From positions 1 through 64,000 of the forward strand of contig NZ_CALTSY010000005.1 of assembly GCF_943908415.1 (NCBI RefSeq): a stretch of 64,000 nt of DNA. The letters are read 5' to 3'. Source of the DNA: an uncultured Anaerococcus sp. GTDB taxonomy: Bacteria > Bacillota > Clostridia > Tissierellales > Peptoniphilaceae. The position numbers were made by a program, and so were the translations under genes. This document shows, piece after piece, positions 26,326-35,037 of this stretch (positions within the stretch are counted from its first letter, which is position 1; each line of letters starts with the position of its first letter). The notes beneath the pieces are model-generated. The model ran no database searches, was not told the DNA's origin, and was given only the letters and a program-made list of their open reading frames with translations.

Positions 26326-27306
26326 ATGAGCCAAGCAATTATACTTTTGGACTATTTAAATTACTTAAAATCTATTCGTGGTCTATCTACTACTACTATT
26401 AAAGAATATTCTTATGATTTAGAAGTTTTTTTTGAGTACCAAATTATTAGAAATATTTATTATGGTGATCGAGCACTTTATGAAAAAGAATTTAAGGATA
26501 AAAATATCAATAAGATTATTAATTCTGAATTTTTAGGTGGTTTGAACATAACAGATTTTTATTCTTATCTTTCTTACTTGGATAACGAAAAAAATGATAA
26601 TCCTACAACAAGATCTCGTAAGATATCTGCTATTAAGTCTTTTTATAATTATCTATATCAAGAAATTGAAGTTATTGATAAAAATATAACTGTTAAGCTT
26701 AAAAATCCCAAAATCAGTAAAAGACAACCCGTCTACCTCACCTTGGATGAAACAGAAAAATTACTTTCTATAGTAAGTACAGAAAAAAATGATTTTTTAC
26801 GCGCGCGTGATCTAGCTATTATATTTACTTTTTTAACTACAGGTATGAGACTATCAGAGCTTGTTAGCATCAATGTCAATGATATAGAAAACGATCATTT
26901 TTCAATAATAGGTAAAGGTAATAAGGAAAGAACCATTTACCTTACTGAAAACGCCTTAAAGCTTATCCACAATTATTTAATGGTAAGAAATGAGTATTTG
27001 AAAGATAAATATGTTGAAGCTCTATTCATATCAACTAGAAAAAAAAGAATAAGCAATAGAACTGTTCAAGCTACTATAGATAAATATCTAGAAAAAGCTG
27101 GTTTTGATACCGCGGTTTACTCTACCCATAAGCTAAGACATACAGCAGCTACCTTAATGTATAGATATGGCAATGTAGATATAAGAGCTTTAAAAGATAT
27201 TTTAGGACATACAAATATTTCTACCACTCAAATCTATACCCACCTTGAAGATGAAGATTTAAAAAATGCTATTAATAAAAATCCTCTATCGGGAATGGAG
27301 ATATAA
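26326..27306 (+). CDS. Tyrosine recombinase, XerC/XerD family
   Basis: It probably resolves chromosome dimers or performs another site-specific recombination. The 326-aa protein has an N-terminal core-binding (SAM-like) domain and a C-terminal catalytic domain. The catalytic residues are visible: Arg in TGMRLSEL, Lys in GKGNKERTI, HKLRH, GHTNI and the nucleophile Tyr in TQIYTH. The chosen ATG at 26326 is 11 bases from AAGGAG, slightly long; an in-frame TTG at 26287 would place that site inside the gene. It is not next to other mobile genes, so a housekeeping Xer is more likely than an integrase. No dif site was recognised. Confidence 0.85.
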   Translation: MSQAIILLDYLNYLKSIRGLSTTTIKEYSYDLEVFFEYQIIRNIYYGDRALYEKEFKDKNINKIINSEFLGGLNITDFYSYLSYLDNEKNDNPTTRSRKISAIKSFYNYLYQEIEVIDKNITVKLKNPKISKRQPVYLTLDETEKLLSIVSTEKNDFLRARDLAIIFTFLTTGMRLSELVSINVNDIENDHFSIIGKGNKERTIYLTENALKLIHNYLMVRNEYLKDKYVEALFISTRKKRISNRTVQATIDKYLEKAGFDTAVYSTHKLRHTAATLMYRYGNVDIRALKDILGHTNISTTQIYTHLEDEDLKNAINKNPLSGMEI

Positions 27307-27338
27307 AAACAAGGGTACTTATATGTATCCTTGTTTTT
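27305..27338. terminator. Bidirectional terminator between recombinase and ynbB-like genes
   Basis: AAAACAAGGGTAC (27306-27318) pairs with GTATCCTTGTTTT (27325-27337) around a six-base loop. The left arm begins at the last base of the plus-strand gene, and the minus-strand stop codon starts in the loop. Confidence 0.85.
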
Positions 27339-28596
27339 TAAAATCGCTTAAAACGAGTTTTAGAGCGAGCTTTCCATGGTAATAATTAAGTCCACCTTGT
27401 AAATAAGCTACATATGGTTCTCTTAAAGGCCCATCTGCAGATAGCTCAGATGTAGCACCTTCAACAAAACCACCTGCCGCCATTATAACTGGATCTTCAT
27501 AGCCTGGCATCGGGAAAGGTTCTGGAACTAAATTTGAGTCAACAGTTGATGCTTCTTGTATAGATTTGCAGAAGCTTATGACTTTATCTGGATCCTTAAA
27601 TTCTATAGCTTGAACAACATCGCTTTGTGGCTCATCAATATTAGGTATTACCTTATATCCTAGATTATCAAATACTCTGGCAAAAAGCATTCCAACCTTA
27701 ATAGCTTCTTTTACAATTTGAGGTGCAAAATATAAACCTTGTAATACAGTTCTATTGGTTCCAAAGCTTAATCCCTCATCCTTACCTATGCCTGGTGCAG
27801 TTAATGTATTAGCACAATATTCTATAAGATCAGATTTGCCACAAATATATCCTCCAGTTATAGCTATACCACCACCTAGATTTTTTATTAATGAGCCTGC
27901 TAAAATATCTGCACCAACTTCTATCGGTTCCTTATCTTCAGTAAATTCTCCATAACAATTATCTACAAATACTATGGTATTCGGATTAATAGCTTTTACT
28001 TTATCTATAGCTTTCTTAATTTCTTCAATTGTAAATGCTCGTCTTTGCGTATACCCAGTTGATCTTTGTATTAAAGCTAATTTTGTGTCCTTATTTATCA
28101 CATTATCTATATTATCATAATCAATCATATTATCATCAGTAAGCTCTAACTTATTATATCTAACTCCCTTTGATAAAAGATTTCCTTTTTTCTCTCCTGC
28201 AATTCCAATAACTTGTTGCATTGTATCGTATGGATTATCTGTTATTGCAACCATTTCATCACCATAGTTTAAAAGAGAAAATAATACTAATGACAGTGCA
28301 TGTGTACCTGCAACAATGCTGGGTCTGACTAAAGCATCCTCAGATTTAAAGATGTCAGCAAAGATTTCTTCTACCTTAGCACGTCCTATATCAGCGTAAC
28401 CATATCCTGTAGCTGTTATAAAGTCTTGAGTATTCAGATTGTTTTTATTAAATGCTTTTAAAACCTTTAACTGATTAAATTCAGCTATAGCTTCTAATTT
28501 ATTAAAATCCTCAATCAAATCTTTTTCTTTATCCATTATCATTTTATCAAAAGACTCATCAATATTGTAATGAGTGTATATTTCATTAAAATTCAT
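27319..28596 (-). CDS. PLP-dependent YnbB-like protein (methionine gamma-lyase family, 'aluminium resistance')
   Basis: This 425-aa fold-type I pyridoxal-phosphate protein belongs to the family annotated as methionine gamma-lyase-like or aluminium resistance protein, typified by B. subtilis YnbB. Visible segments are the cofactor-phosphate loop SIVAGTHALSL, VDNCYGEF with the PLP-binding Asp, and the likely Schiff-base Lys in GSLIKNLGGG. The true substrate is not established for the family. It lies at the end of the mutS-mutL-miaA operon and overlaps miaA by 11 bases; YnbB neighbours hfq/miaA genes in Bacillus too. Confidence 0.88.
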   Translation of the reverse strand: MNFNEIYTHYNIDESFDKMIMDKEKDLIEDFNKLEAIAEFNQLKVLKAFNKNNLNTQDFITATGYGYADIGRAKVEEIFADIFKSEDALVRPSIVAGTHALSLVLFSLLNYGDEMVAITDNPYDTMQQVIGIAGEKKGNLLSKGVRYNKLELTDDNMIDYDNIDNVINKDTKLALIQRSTGYTQRRAFTIEEIKKAIDKVKAINPNTIVFVDNCYGEFTEDKEPIEVGADILAGSLIKNLGGGIAITGGYICGKSDLIEYCANTLTAPGIGKDEGLSFGTNRTVLQGLYFAPQIVKEAIKVGMLFARVFDNLGYKVIPNIDEPQSDVVQAIEFKDPDKVISFCKSIQEASTVDSNLVPEPFPMPGYEDPVIMAAGGFVEGATSELSADGPLREPYVAYLQGGLNYYHGKLALKLVLSDFKKQGYI

Positions 28597-29533
28597 AAAA
28601 ATCCTTAATTATTCTAGTTATATTATCTGTAGCATCTTTTTTACTTAAATTATCCATAATAATTTCATGAGCAAAGTTATATCTTAAGTATCTTTTCATC
28701 CAAGTTACTTGTCTTTTTGCATAATGTCTAGTATTTTTTTGTATTAGATCAATCATTTGGGATTTGTCTATATCATTATTTAAAAAAGGATAAATTTCTT
28801 TATAACCTATAGCCGACATAGACTGAGAATCCATACTTAGCTTGTATTTGTTATTAATATAAGTAAATTCTTCTACCAATCCAGAATCAATCATTTCTAT
28901 AACTCTATTGTTAATTTTTTCATAAAGTTCAGATCTGTCCTTATAATTTAAAAAGAAAAGTATAGGGTCAATATTTTCATTAAGAACTTTATCACCTTTT
29001 CTAACTTCAGATGGTATTTGGCCACTTATCTCATATATTTCTAATGATCTTATTATTCTATTTGTTTCGTTCTCATGGTATTTGCTAGCTGTTAAGGGAT
29101 CAATCTCCTTAAGTTTGTTATATAAATAACTATTTCCTTTTTCTTGAGATATTTTCTGTAGTTTCTTTCTTATTTCAGGATTTTTTTTAGCTTTGCCATA
29201 GTTCATTTCAAATAAAACTGAGTCTATATAAAAACCTGTACCTCCTGTAAGTATAGGAACTCTTCCCTTGTTATTTATATCATGAATTAATGGATTTACA
29301 AATCTTGAGAAATCTTCAACAGAAAAATTATAATCTGGATCTATTATATCAATCATATGATGATTTATTCCCTTATAATCAAGTTCTTTGTTAGTTCCAA
29401 TATTCATATCTCTATAAATCTGTTGACTATCACAGGAAATAACTTCTCCGTTAAATCTTTGGGCTATATTTATTGCTATATCGCTTTTCCCACTAGCAGT
29501 TGGTCCTGTTATAATTATTAATTTATCTTTCAA
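28586..29533 (-). CDS. miaA: tRNA dimethylallyltransferase
   Basis: MiaA adds the isopentenyl group to A37 of tRNAs that read codons starting with U. The P-loop GPTASGKSD is followed by CDSQQIYRDMNIGTNK and LTGGTGFYID, all family signatures, and the C-terminus has the KRQVTWMKR tRNA-binding segment. I chose a TTG start at 29533: it has GGAG eight bases upstream and gives the standard N-terminus (KDKLIIITGPTASG). ATG codons at 29554/29557 lie deeper within mutL and lack a ribosome binding site. Either way the gene overlaps mutL. Confidence 0.94.
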   Translation of the reverse strand: MKDKLIIITGPTASGKSDIAINIAQRFNGEVISCDSQQIYRDMNIGTNKELDYKGINHHMIDIIDPDYNFSVEDFSRFVNPLIHDINNKGRVPILTGGTGFYIDSVLFEMNYGKAKKNPEIRKKLQKISQEKGNSYLYNKLKEIDPLTASKYHENETNRIIRSLEIYEISGQIPSEVRKGDKVLNENIDPILFFLNYKDRSELYEKINNRVIEMIDSGLVEEFTYINNKYKLSMDSQSMSAIGYKEIYPFLNNDIDKSQMIDLIQKNTRHYAKRQVTWMKRYLRYNFAHEIIMDNLSKKDATDNITRIIKDFYEF

Positions 29534-31304
29534 AAAAATGCTCCAAACTGTCATCATCGACTATTAATATAGTTGATTTTCCATCATAGCTTTTATAAGG
29601 ATTATCTAGAGTAAATAATTCATTTAGTAATTGTATTGCTTCAGTCTCGCCAATTTTATGACCCTTCCTAAAAGCATTTGCTCTAATATATTTTATAATA
29701 CTTTTATAAAAAATTTCATTTTTATTATTAAAATCTAGGTCTAAGATATCATAGAAAAAGCTTTCATTTTCAGGAATATCAAATAGCTGAGGCACAGATC
29801 TAATAATTATTTGATTCTCTCCAATTTGATTTATATCAAATCCTAAATTTAATATAAAATCTTTCTTTTGATCAAATATTTCTTTATCATTAGCCTTTAA
29901 ATTTATAATTATTGGTTTTAAAAGTAATTGACTATCAATACTTTTATCTTGCATTTGCTCTATAAATATATTGAATTTTATAGCCTCATCAGCTCTCCTA
30001 TGATCCATGATCATAATTTCATTTCTAGATTTTTTAAAAATTGAATATCTATTAAAGATGCTAGCTAAGTATAAGTATGAAGGTTTGTTAGATACTAATT
30101 TTTCATTGGAAATATCTTTTTTATCATTCTTATTAATAAATGAATACTCTTCAAATATATCAATTTCCTTATTTTCATCAAAGAAGTCATTACTTTCATA
30201 AGAAGTATTTTCTTCTTTAACTATATCAAATGATTTGTAGCTATCTAATAAACTTTGATAATTACTTAAATCTGGTAGTTCTTTTTTTTCTTTTTTATTT
30301 ATAATAATTTCAGAAGGCTTGCTATCATCCTTTAATAACTTACGAATTCCCTTTTCTATTAAATCAATTAGCTCATCTTCGTAATTAAATTTAATAATTC
30401 TTTTATTAGGATGTACATTAATATCTAAATTTTTTGGATTAGTATTAATAAATATAACAAATGCTGGGAATCTTCCATTAGGTATAAGAGATCTATATTC
30501 TTTTTCTATAGTATTGACAATTAGAGAACTATCTATAAGCCTATTATTTACATATATATATTGCAAAGTTCTACTACCCCTATAATAGTTTGGACTAGAT
30601 ATAAAACCATCTAATTCATATACCTGATTTCTGGAAGATATTTCTATAAGATTATCTTTTAAATTGCTATCCAAAAGATTTGAGATTTTTAGGTCTAGTG
30701 GATCATTTGCATAAGTTGTAAATTCTATCCTATTATCTTTGATATATTTAAAAGCAATATTCTTATATCCAATTGCCAATGAATACATAAGTTTTGAAAC
30801 TGCATTAGTCTCTGCAATATCTGTCTTTAGAAACTTCTTTCTAACCGGCAAATTGCTAAATAAGTCACTAACTATTATACTAGTGCCCTTATTAGTAGCT
30901 ATAGATGAAATATTAGCTTTATTGTTTTTAAATTCTATTTTTTTTCCAACTTCTTCTTCATCAGTTTTTGATATAGCAACTAAATTACTAACGCTAACTA
31001 TGCTAGCTAATGCTTCTCCTCTAAATCCTAATGAGTATACATCATATAAATCACTGAAATTTCTAATTTTAGAAGTGGCATGTTTTTCAAAGGCTAATCT
31101 TATATCATCACTAGCTATACCACCTCCATCATCAGTAACTCTTATATATGTTTTTCCTCCATTTTTGATTTCAACTACAATATTTTTTGAACCTGCATCT
31201 ATTGAATTTTCAACAAGTTCCTTTACAACAGAAACAGGAGATTCTATAACTTCTCCTGCTGCAATTTGTTCAATTGTGTAAGCATCTAATTTGACAATAG
31301 GCAT
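29523..31304 (-). CDS. mutL: DNA mismatch repair protein MutL
   Basis: MutL couples MutS mismatch recognition to strand removal. The N-terminal GHKL ATPase is intact: AAGEVIESP, ELVENSIDAGS with the catalytic Glu, DDGGGI near 58-63 and GFRGEALASI near 93-102. A charged linker (about 330-405) and a C-terminal dimerisation domain follow. The endonuclease motif usual in bacteria without MutH, DQHA-x2-E, is replaced by DHRRADE at 434-440, and no CPHGRP motif is found. The nuclease site therefore seems lost. The start overlaps the mutS stop (TAATG). Confidence 0.95.
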   Translation of the reverse strand: MPIVKLDAYTIEQIAAGEVIESPVSVVKELVENSIDAGSKNIVVEIKNGGKTYIRVTDDGGGIASDDIRLAFEKHATSKIRNFSDLYDVYSLGFRGEALASIVSVSNLVAISKTDEEEVGKKIEFKNNKANISSIATNKGTSIIVSDLFSNLPVRKKFLKTDIAETNAVSKLMYSLAIGYKNIAFKYIKDNRIEFTTYANDPLDLKISNLLDSNLKDNLIEISSRNQVYELDGFISSPNYYRGSRTLQYIYVNNRLIDSSLIVNTIEKEYRSLIPNGRFPAFVIFINTNPKNLDINVHPNKRIIKFNYEDELIDLIEKGIRKLLKDDSKPSEIIINKKEKKELPDLSNYQSLLDSYKSFDIVKEENTSYESNDFFDENKEIDIFEEYSFINKNDKKDISNEKLVSNKPSYLYLASIFNRYSIFKKSRNEIMIMDHRRADEAIKFNIFIEQMQDKSIDSQLLLKPIIINLKANDKEIFDQKKDFILNLGFDINQIGENQIIIRSVPQLFDIPENESFFYDILDLDFNNKNEIFYKSIIKYIRANAFRKGHKIGETEAIQLLNELFTLDNPYKSYDGKSTILIVDDDSLEHFFER

Positions 31305-33913
31305 TATAATTCGTCTATCCTTTCAATAAGGCTACTGAGCTTATTAATAGCTTCTATAGGTGTAAGTTCATTAATATTTATATCTGCAGAAAGCTTTTTA
31401 ATTTCTTTATATTTATCTTCATTTATATCATCTAGGGTAGTTTTAATGCTCTTATCTTTATTTAAGTTTATGCTATCCCCAGAGTCTATATTTTCCATAA
31501 ACTTTTGTGCATTTTCAGTAATCTCATCCGGCAATCCACTTAGCTTTGCCACATCAATACCATAGCTTCTATTTGATTTACCTTCTTTTATTTTTCTAAG
31601 AAATACTAGATTGTCATTCTCTTTTAGTATTTCTATTTTTAAATTTTTAACATTAGAAAGTTCGTCCTCAAGTATAGTTAGCTCATGAAAGTGGGTTGCG
31701 AATACAGTTTTAAATTTCTTTTTCTTGGAAATGTATTCTACCAAAGCCATAGCTATACTTAGGCCATCATCAGATGACGTACCCCTACCTACTTCATCTA
31801 ATATTACAAATGAATGACTTGTAGAATTTTTCAATATATTTGAAACTTCATTCATTTCCAACATGAATGTTGACTCACCTTTAGAGATATTATCACTTGC
31901 ACCAATTCTAGTAAATACCTTATCACATATACCTATTTCTGCAGAGCTTGCAGGTATAAATGAACCCATTTGTGCCAAAATTATTATAATAGCCATTTGT
32001 CTCATATAAGTAGATTTACCAGCCATATTAGGCCCTGTAATTATTTGTATTATATTATCATCTTCACCTATACTAGTATCATTGGCTATGAACTCATTTT
32101 CATTTAATTTTTTCTCAATAACTGGGTGTCTACCATCTTTTATAATAATTTCGTTGGAATTATTTATACTTGGTCTTACATAGTTATTAGCAATAGCAAC
32201 CTTAGCTAAAGTATTTAGACCATCTATATTAGCTAACATTTTTGCAAGAGATTGAAGCATCAAGGTATTTTCTAATATTTCATCCCTTATTTGATTAAAT
32301 ATTTTATATTCTAATTCATTAACCTTATCTTTGCCACCTAAAATGAGATTTGATAGATCTTCTAAGATTTCTGTTGTGTATCTTTCTTGATTTTTTAAGG
32401 TTTGTTTTCTTATATAGTTTTCAGGTACCTTATCTAGATTAGATTTAGTTATTTCGATTGAGTAACCATTGTTTTTATTATATACAATTTTATAATTCTT
32501 TATACCTGTTTTTTCACGTTCACTGATTTCATACCTGGTTAATTTCTCTAGAGCACTATTAGAATCTGATTTTAGTTTATCAAGTTCATTATTATAATAT
32601 TCTTTTATAATGCCTCCTTCAGTAATAGATATTGGAGGCTCATCAACTATTGACTCATATAAAGTGTTGTATAAATAATCGACATCTGGCAAATTTAAGC
32701 CAAGATTTTTGATATTATCATCCTTGCTCTTTAATAAATAATCCTTTAAATATGGTATGTTTTTAAGAGAATTTTTTAAAGAGATAAAATCTCTAGCATT
32801 AGCTCTTTTGTAAGAGATTTTTCCTACAAGCCTTTCTAAATCATATACATCAGAAAGGTAATTAGATATATTTTGTGAATCTATTGGATTGTCCTTAAAG
32901 TATTCAACTATATCAAGCCTTCGATTTATCTTATCTATATCAATTAGCGGTCTTTCTAGCCATTCATTTATTAGCCTTGAACCCATAACAGTATCAGCTT
33001 GGTCTAAAATTTTAATTAAAGTGTCATCTTTACTATTGTTATTTAAGTTTCTATGTAATTCAAGGTTCTTTCTTGTGTTAGCTTCAAGCTCTAAATAATT
33101 CGATATTTCAATAATTTCTATATTATTGATATGACTTAATTTATCATCATAAAATTTATATATATAATCTAATAGATTTGCAATAGAAATAATTGAAAGT
33201 CTTTTATTAGATATTTTTTCTAAATTTTTATTCCCTAAATACTTACTTATAGTGTTTATTCTCTTATCGTATTCATTATTATCTTCAATATAGTTTATGA
33301 ATATATCATTATTTATATTTAAATATCTTTTTATATCTATTAAATCTAGGGTATTATTAATAATAATTTCTGAAGGATTGATTTTTTCTATTTGATCTAT
33401 AGCTTGTTTAGCAATTAGATCTTTGGAGCCTTTAATTTCTAAGCTATATAATTCTCCTGTTGATATATCACAATAAGATAGACTTAATCCATAGTTATTT
33501 TGAAAAATAGATAGGAGATAGTTATTTTCTCTTGTCTCTAGTGATTCCATATCTGTTATAGTTCCAGGAGTGATAACCCTAGTTATAGCTCTTTTTACTA
33601 AACCTTTTGCCAGTTTAGGGTCTTCTATCTGATCACAAAGGGCTACTTTATATCCCTTTTTTACAAGCTTATTTACATAATTATCTATAACATGATGTGG
33701 GACTCCACACATAGGAGCTTTTTTGTCATGTCCACATTCTTTTCCGGTAAGAGTAAGTCCTAAGCTTTTACTTGTAATAATAGCATCATCAAAAAAGCTT
33801 TCGTAAAAGTCCCCTACCCTATAAAGTAATAAGGCATCTTTGAAGCTACTTTTAACATCTACATAGTGTTTTAACATAGGCGTTAATTTCTCATAAGTAA
33901 AGTTTTCTTTCAT
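31304..33913 (-). CDS. mutS: DNA mismatch recognition protein MutS
   Basis: MutS recognises mismatches and small loops. It is 869 aa and complete. The mismatch-reading Phe-x-Glu is in GDFYESFF near residue 36; Walker A GPNMAGKST is near residue 626, with LDEVGRGTSSDDG and ATHFHEL after it. The short C-terminal tail fits MutS1. GAGG lies ten bases before the ATG. It heads the mutS-mutL-miaA-ynbB run, which has its own extended -10 promoter. Confidence 0.97.
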   Translation of the reverse strand: MKENFTYEKLTPMLKHYVDVKSSFKDALLLYRVGDFYESFFDDAIITSKSLGLTLTGKECGHDKKAPMCGVPHHVIDNYVNKLVKKGYKVALCDQIEDPKLAKGLVKRAITRVITPGTITDMESLETRENNYLLSIFQNNYGLSLSYCDISTGELYSLEIKGSKDLIAKQAIDQIEKINPSEIIINNTLDLIDIKRYLNINNDIFINYIEDNNEYDKRINTISKYLGNKNLEKISNKRLSIISIANLLDYIYKFYDDKLSHINNIEIIEISNYLELEANTRKNLELHRNLNNNSKDDTLIKILDQADTVMGSRLINEWLERPLIDIDKINRRLDIVEYFKDNPIDSQNISNYLSDVYDLERLVGKISYKRANARDFISLKNSLKNIPYLKDYLLKSKDDNIKNLGLNLPDVDYLYNTLYESIVDEPPISITEGGIIKEYYNNELDKLKSDSNSALEKLTRYEISEREKTGIKNYKIVYNKNNGYSIEITKSNLDKVPENYIRKQTLKNQERYTTEILEDLSNLILGGKDKVNELEYKIFNQIRDEILENTLMLQSLAKMLANIDGLNTLAKVAIANNYVRPSINNSNEIIIKDGRHPVIEKKLNENEFIANDTSIGEDDNIIQIITGPNMAGKSTYMRQMAIIIILAQMGSFIPASSAEIGICDKVFTRIGASDNISKGESTFMLEMNEVSNILKNSTSHSFVILDEVGRGTSSDDGLSIAMALVEYISKKKKFKTVFATHFHELTILEDELSNVKNLKIEILKENDNLVFLRKIKEGKSNRSYGIDVAKLSGLPDEITENAQKFMENIDSGDSINLNKDKSIKTTLDDINEDKYKEIKKLSADININELTPIEAINKLSSLIERIDEL

Positions 33914-33938
33914 GCGTATATCCTCATTTCTACATATT

Positions 33939-33947
33939 ATTATACCA
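33939..33947 (-). promoter_or_regulatory. Extended -10 promoter of the mutS operon
   Basis: On the minus strand, TGG directly precedes a consensus TATAAT. The position is about 25 bases before the mutS ATG. No good -35 hexamer is seen, as expected for an extended -10 type. Confidence 0.55.
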
Positions 33948-33978
33948 TAAAAAAATACCCACCTTCTGTGAGTATTTT
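33948..33978 (-). terminator. Terminator after the dut operon
   Basis: On the minus strand an 11-base-pair stem (33952-33962 with 33968-33978, loop of five) is followed by a run of seven or eight T residues. It separates the dut operon from mutS. Confidence 0.85.
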
Positions 33979-33983
33979 GCTTG

Positions 33984-34520
33984 CTATTGTATATCTATTG
34001 TCTTTACATTCTTTATCCAAGAACTAGAATCGTCTAAGCTAGTATCAATTATTGCCATTTTACCATAAGAAGGTGTCAAGTCATATAAGGGTGAATCATT
34101 AATCTTATATACTAGATAAACTCTTTCTGGTTCAAGAGCTGCTGACATTGGAAATCTTTTAGAATTCCCATCATTATCTTCTACTATTAAATATGACCTA
34201 TCTTTTAAATTTATATTGAGATCTCCTATAATTTTTTCAATGGGTACACCTTGTATATCAACTTTTTCCATTCCATTATTTAGATATACAGTCTTATTTT
34301 CTGAACCACTTTTCCTTATCTCTTTTAAGGTTTTAGAATCTAACTGATCACCGTCACCTTTAACAATTAATATTTCATCATCATATTTAGATACAGCTCT
34401 TTCTTTAAAATAGTTGCTTATGCTAAATATTAAAATTAAGAGAGCGATAGCAGCTACTATTCCAATAATTAAACGGTACTTATTTCTTTTTATTTTCTTA
34501 GTTACATTCTTATTCGTCAT
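33984..34520 (-). CDS. Membrane-anchored protein of unknown function
   Basis: I do not recognise this 178-aa protein. A basic N-terminus is followed by one strong membrane helix (about residues 16-38, IIGIVAAIALLILIFSI), and the remaining 140 or so residues should lie outside the cell. The outer part has segments such as VPIEKIIGDL and YLIVEDNDG. It faintly recalls the small sulfite-oxidase/molybdopterin-binding fold, but I see no cofactor Cys, so this is weak. Its ATG shares a base with the dut stop (TAATG), and a terminator follows, so it is co-expressed with dut. Confidence 0.65.
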   Translation of the reverse strand: MTNKNVTKKIKRNKYRLIIGIVAAIALLILIFSISNYFKERAVSKYDDEILIVKGDGDQLDSKTLKEIRKSGSENKTVYLNNGMEKVDIQGVPIEKIIGDLNINLKDRSYLIVEDNDGNSKRFPMSAALEPERVYLVYKINDSPLYDLTPSYGKMAIIDTSLDDSSSWIKNVKTIDIQ

Positions 34521-34951
34521 TATTTACCAGTGGAACCAAATCCACCTACACCTCTATCTGTATCATCTAAATCATCTACAAGCTCTATATCAAACTGTTG
34601 GCAAGCTTGTACAACCAGCTGAGCTATCCTATCTCCATTTTCAATTTTTTGAACTTCATCACCATAATTATAGACATATATCATTATCTCGCCCCTATAA
34701 TCAGAATCAATTATGCCAACTGTATTTGCAAGCATTAATCTTTTCTTAACGCCAGTTGATGATCTAGGATAAACAGCACCAAAGTAACCATCAGGTATCT
34801 GTATTTTAAGTCCAGTATCGACTTTGACAGTTTCTTTTGGCTTAATTATTATATCTTGATCAGTTTTACAATATAAATCTAAACCAGCAGCTCCCTTAGT
34901 TTGGTAGGCTGGTGTCTTCCCATCTGTTATAATTTTTAATTTTTCGTTCAT
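34520..34951 (-). CDS. dut: Deoxyuridine 5'-triphosphate nucleotidohydrolase
   Basis: This trimeric dUTPase keeps uracil out of DNA and supplies dUMP; Ung (52658-53335) removes what escapes. The 143-aa protein has all five family motifs in order: GAAGLDL, PRSSTGVKK, NTVGIIDSDYRG with the catalytic Asp, GDRIAQL and RGVGGFGSTG. AAAGGTGAT precedes the ATG. It is divergent from pepT. Confidence 0.97.
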   Translation of the reverse strand: MNEKLKIITDGKTPAYQTKGAAGLDLYCKTDQDIIIKPKETVKVDTGLKIQIPDGYFGAVYPRSSTGVKKRLMLANTVGIIDSDYRGEIMIYVYNYGDEVQKIENGDRIAQLVVQACQQFDIELVDDLDDTDRGVGGFGSTGK

Positions 34952-34974
34952 TTAAATCACCTTTTCTAAAGATT

Positions 34975-34983
34975 AATATACCA
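34975..34983 (-). promoter_or_regulatory. Candidate extended -10 promoter of dut
   Basis: On the minus strand TGG precedes TATATT, about 24 bases before the dut ATG. It lies in the short divergent gap shared with pepT, and the -35 region is poor. Confidence 0.4.
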
Positions 34984-34987
34984 ATTT

Positions 34988-35015
34988 TTGTTTAAAATTA
35001 CAAAGAAAGTATAGT
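34988..35015 (+). promoter_or_regulatory. Candidate pepT promoter
   Basis: TTGTTT (34988-34993), a 16-base spacer and TATAGT (35010-35015) precede the pepT ATG by 22 bases. Confidence 0.55.
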
Positions 35016-35037
35016 AAATTTAAGAAAAGAGGTAATC

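Noticed and set aside
30739..31281. 180-codon plus-strand ORF opposite mutL
   Set aside because: It is antisense to the well-conserved ATPase domain of MutL, has no ribosome binding site, and looks like a mirror frame of AT-rich coding sequence.
34414..34749. 111-codon plus-strand ORF opposite dut
   Set aside because: It is antisense to dUTPase motifs; the His/Tyr/Leu-rich translation is typical of a shadow frame.
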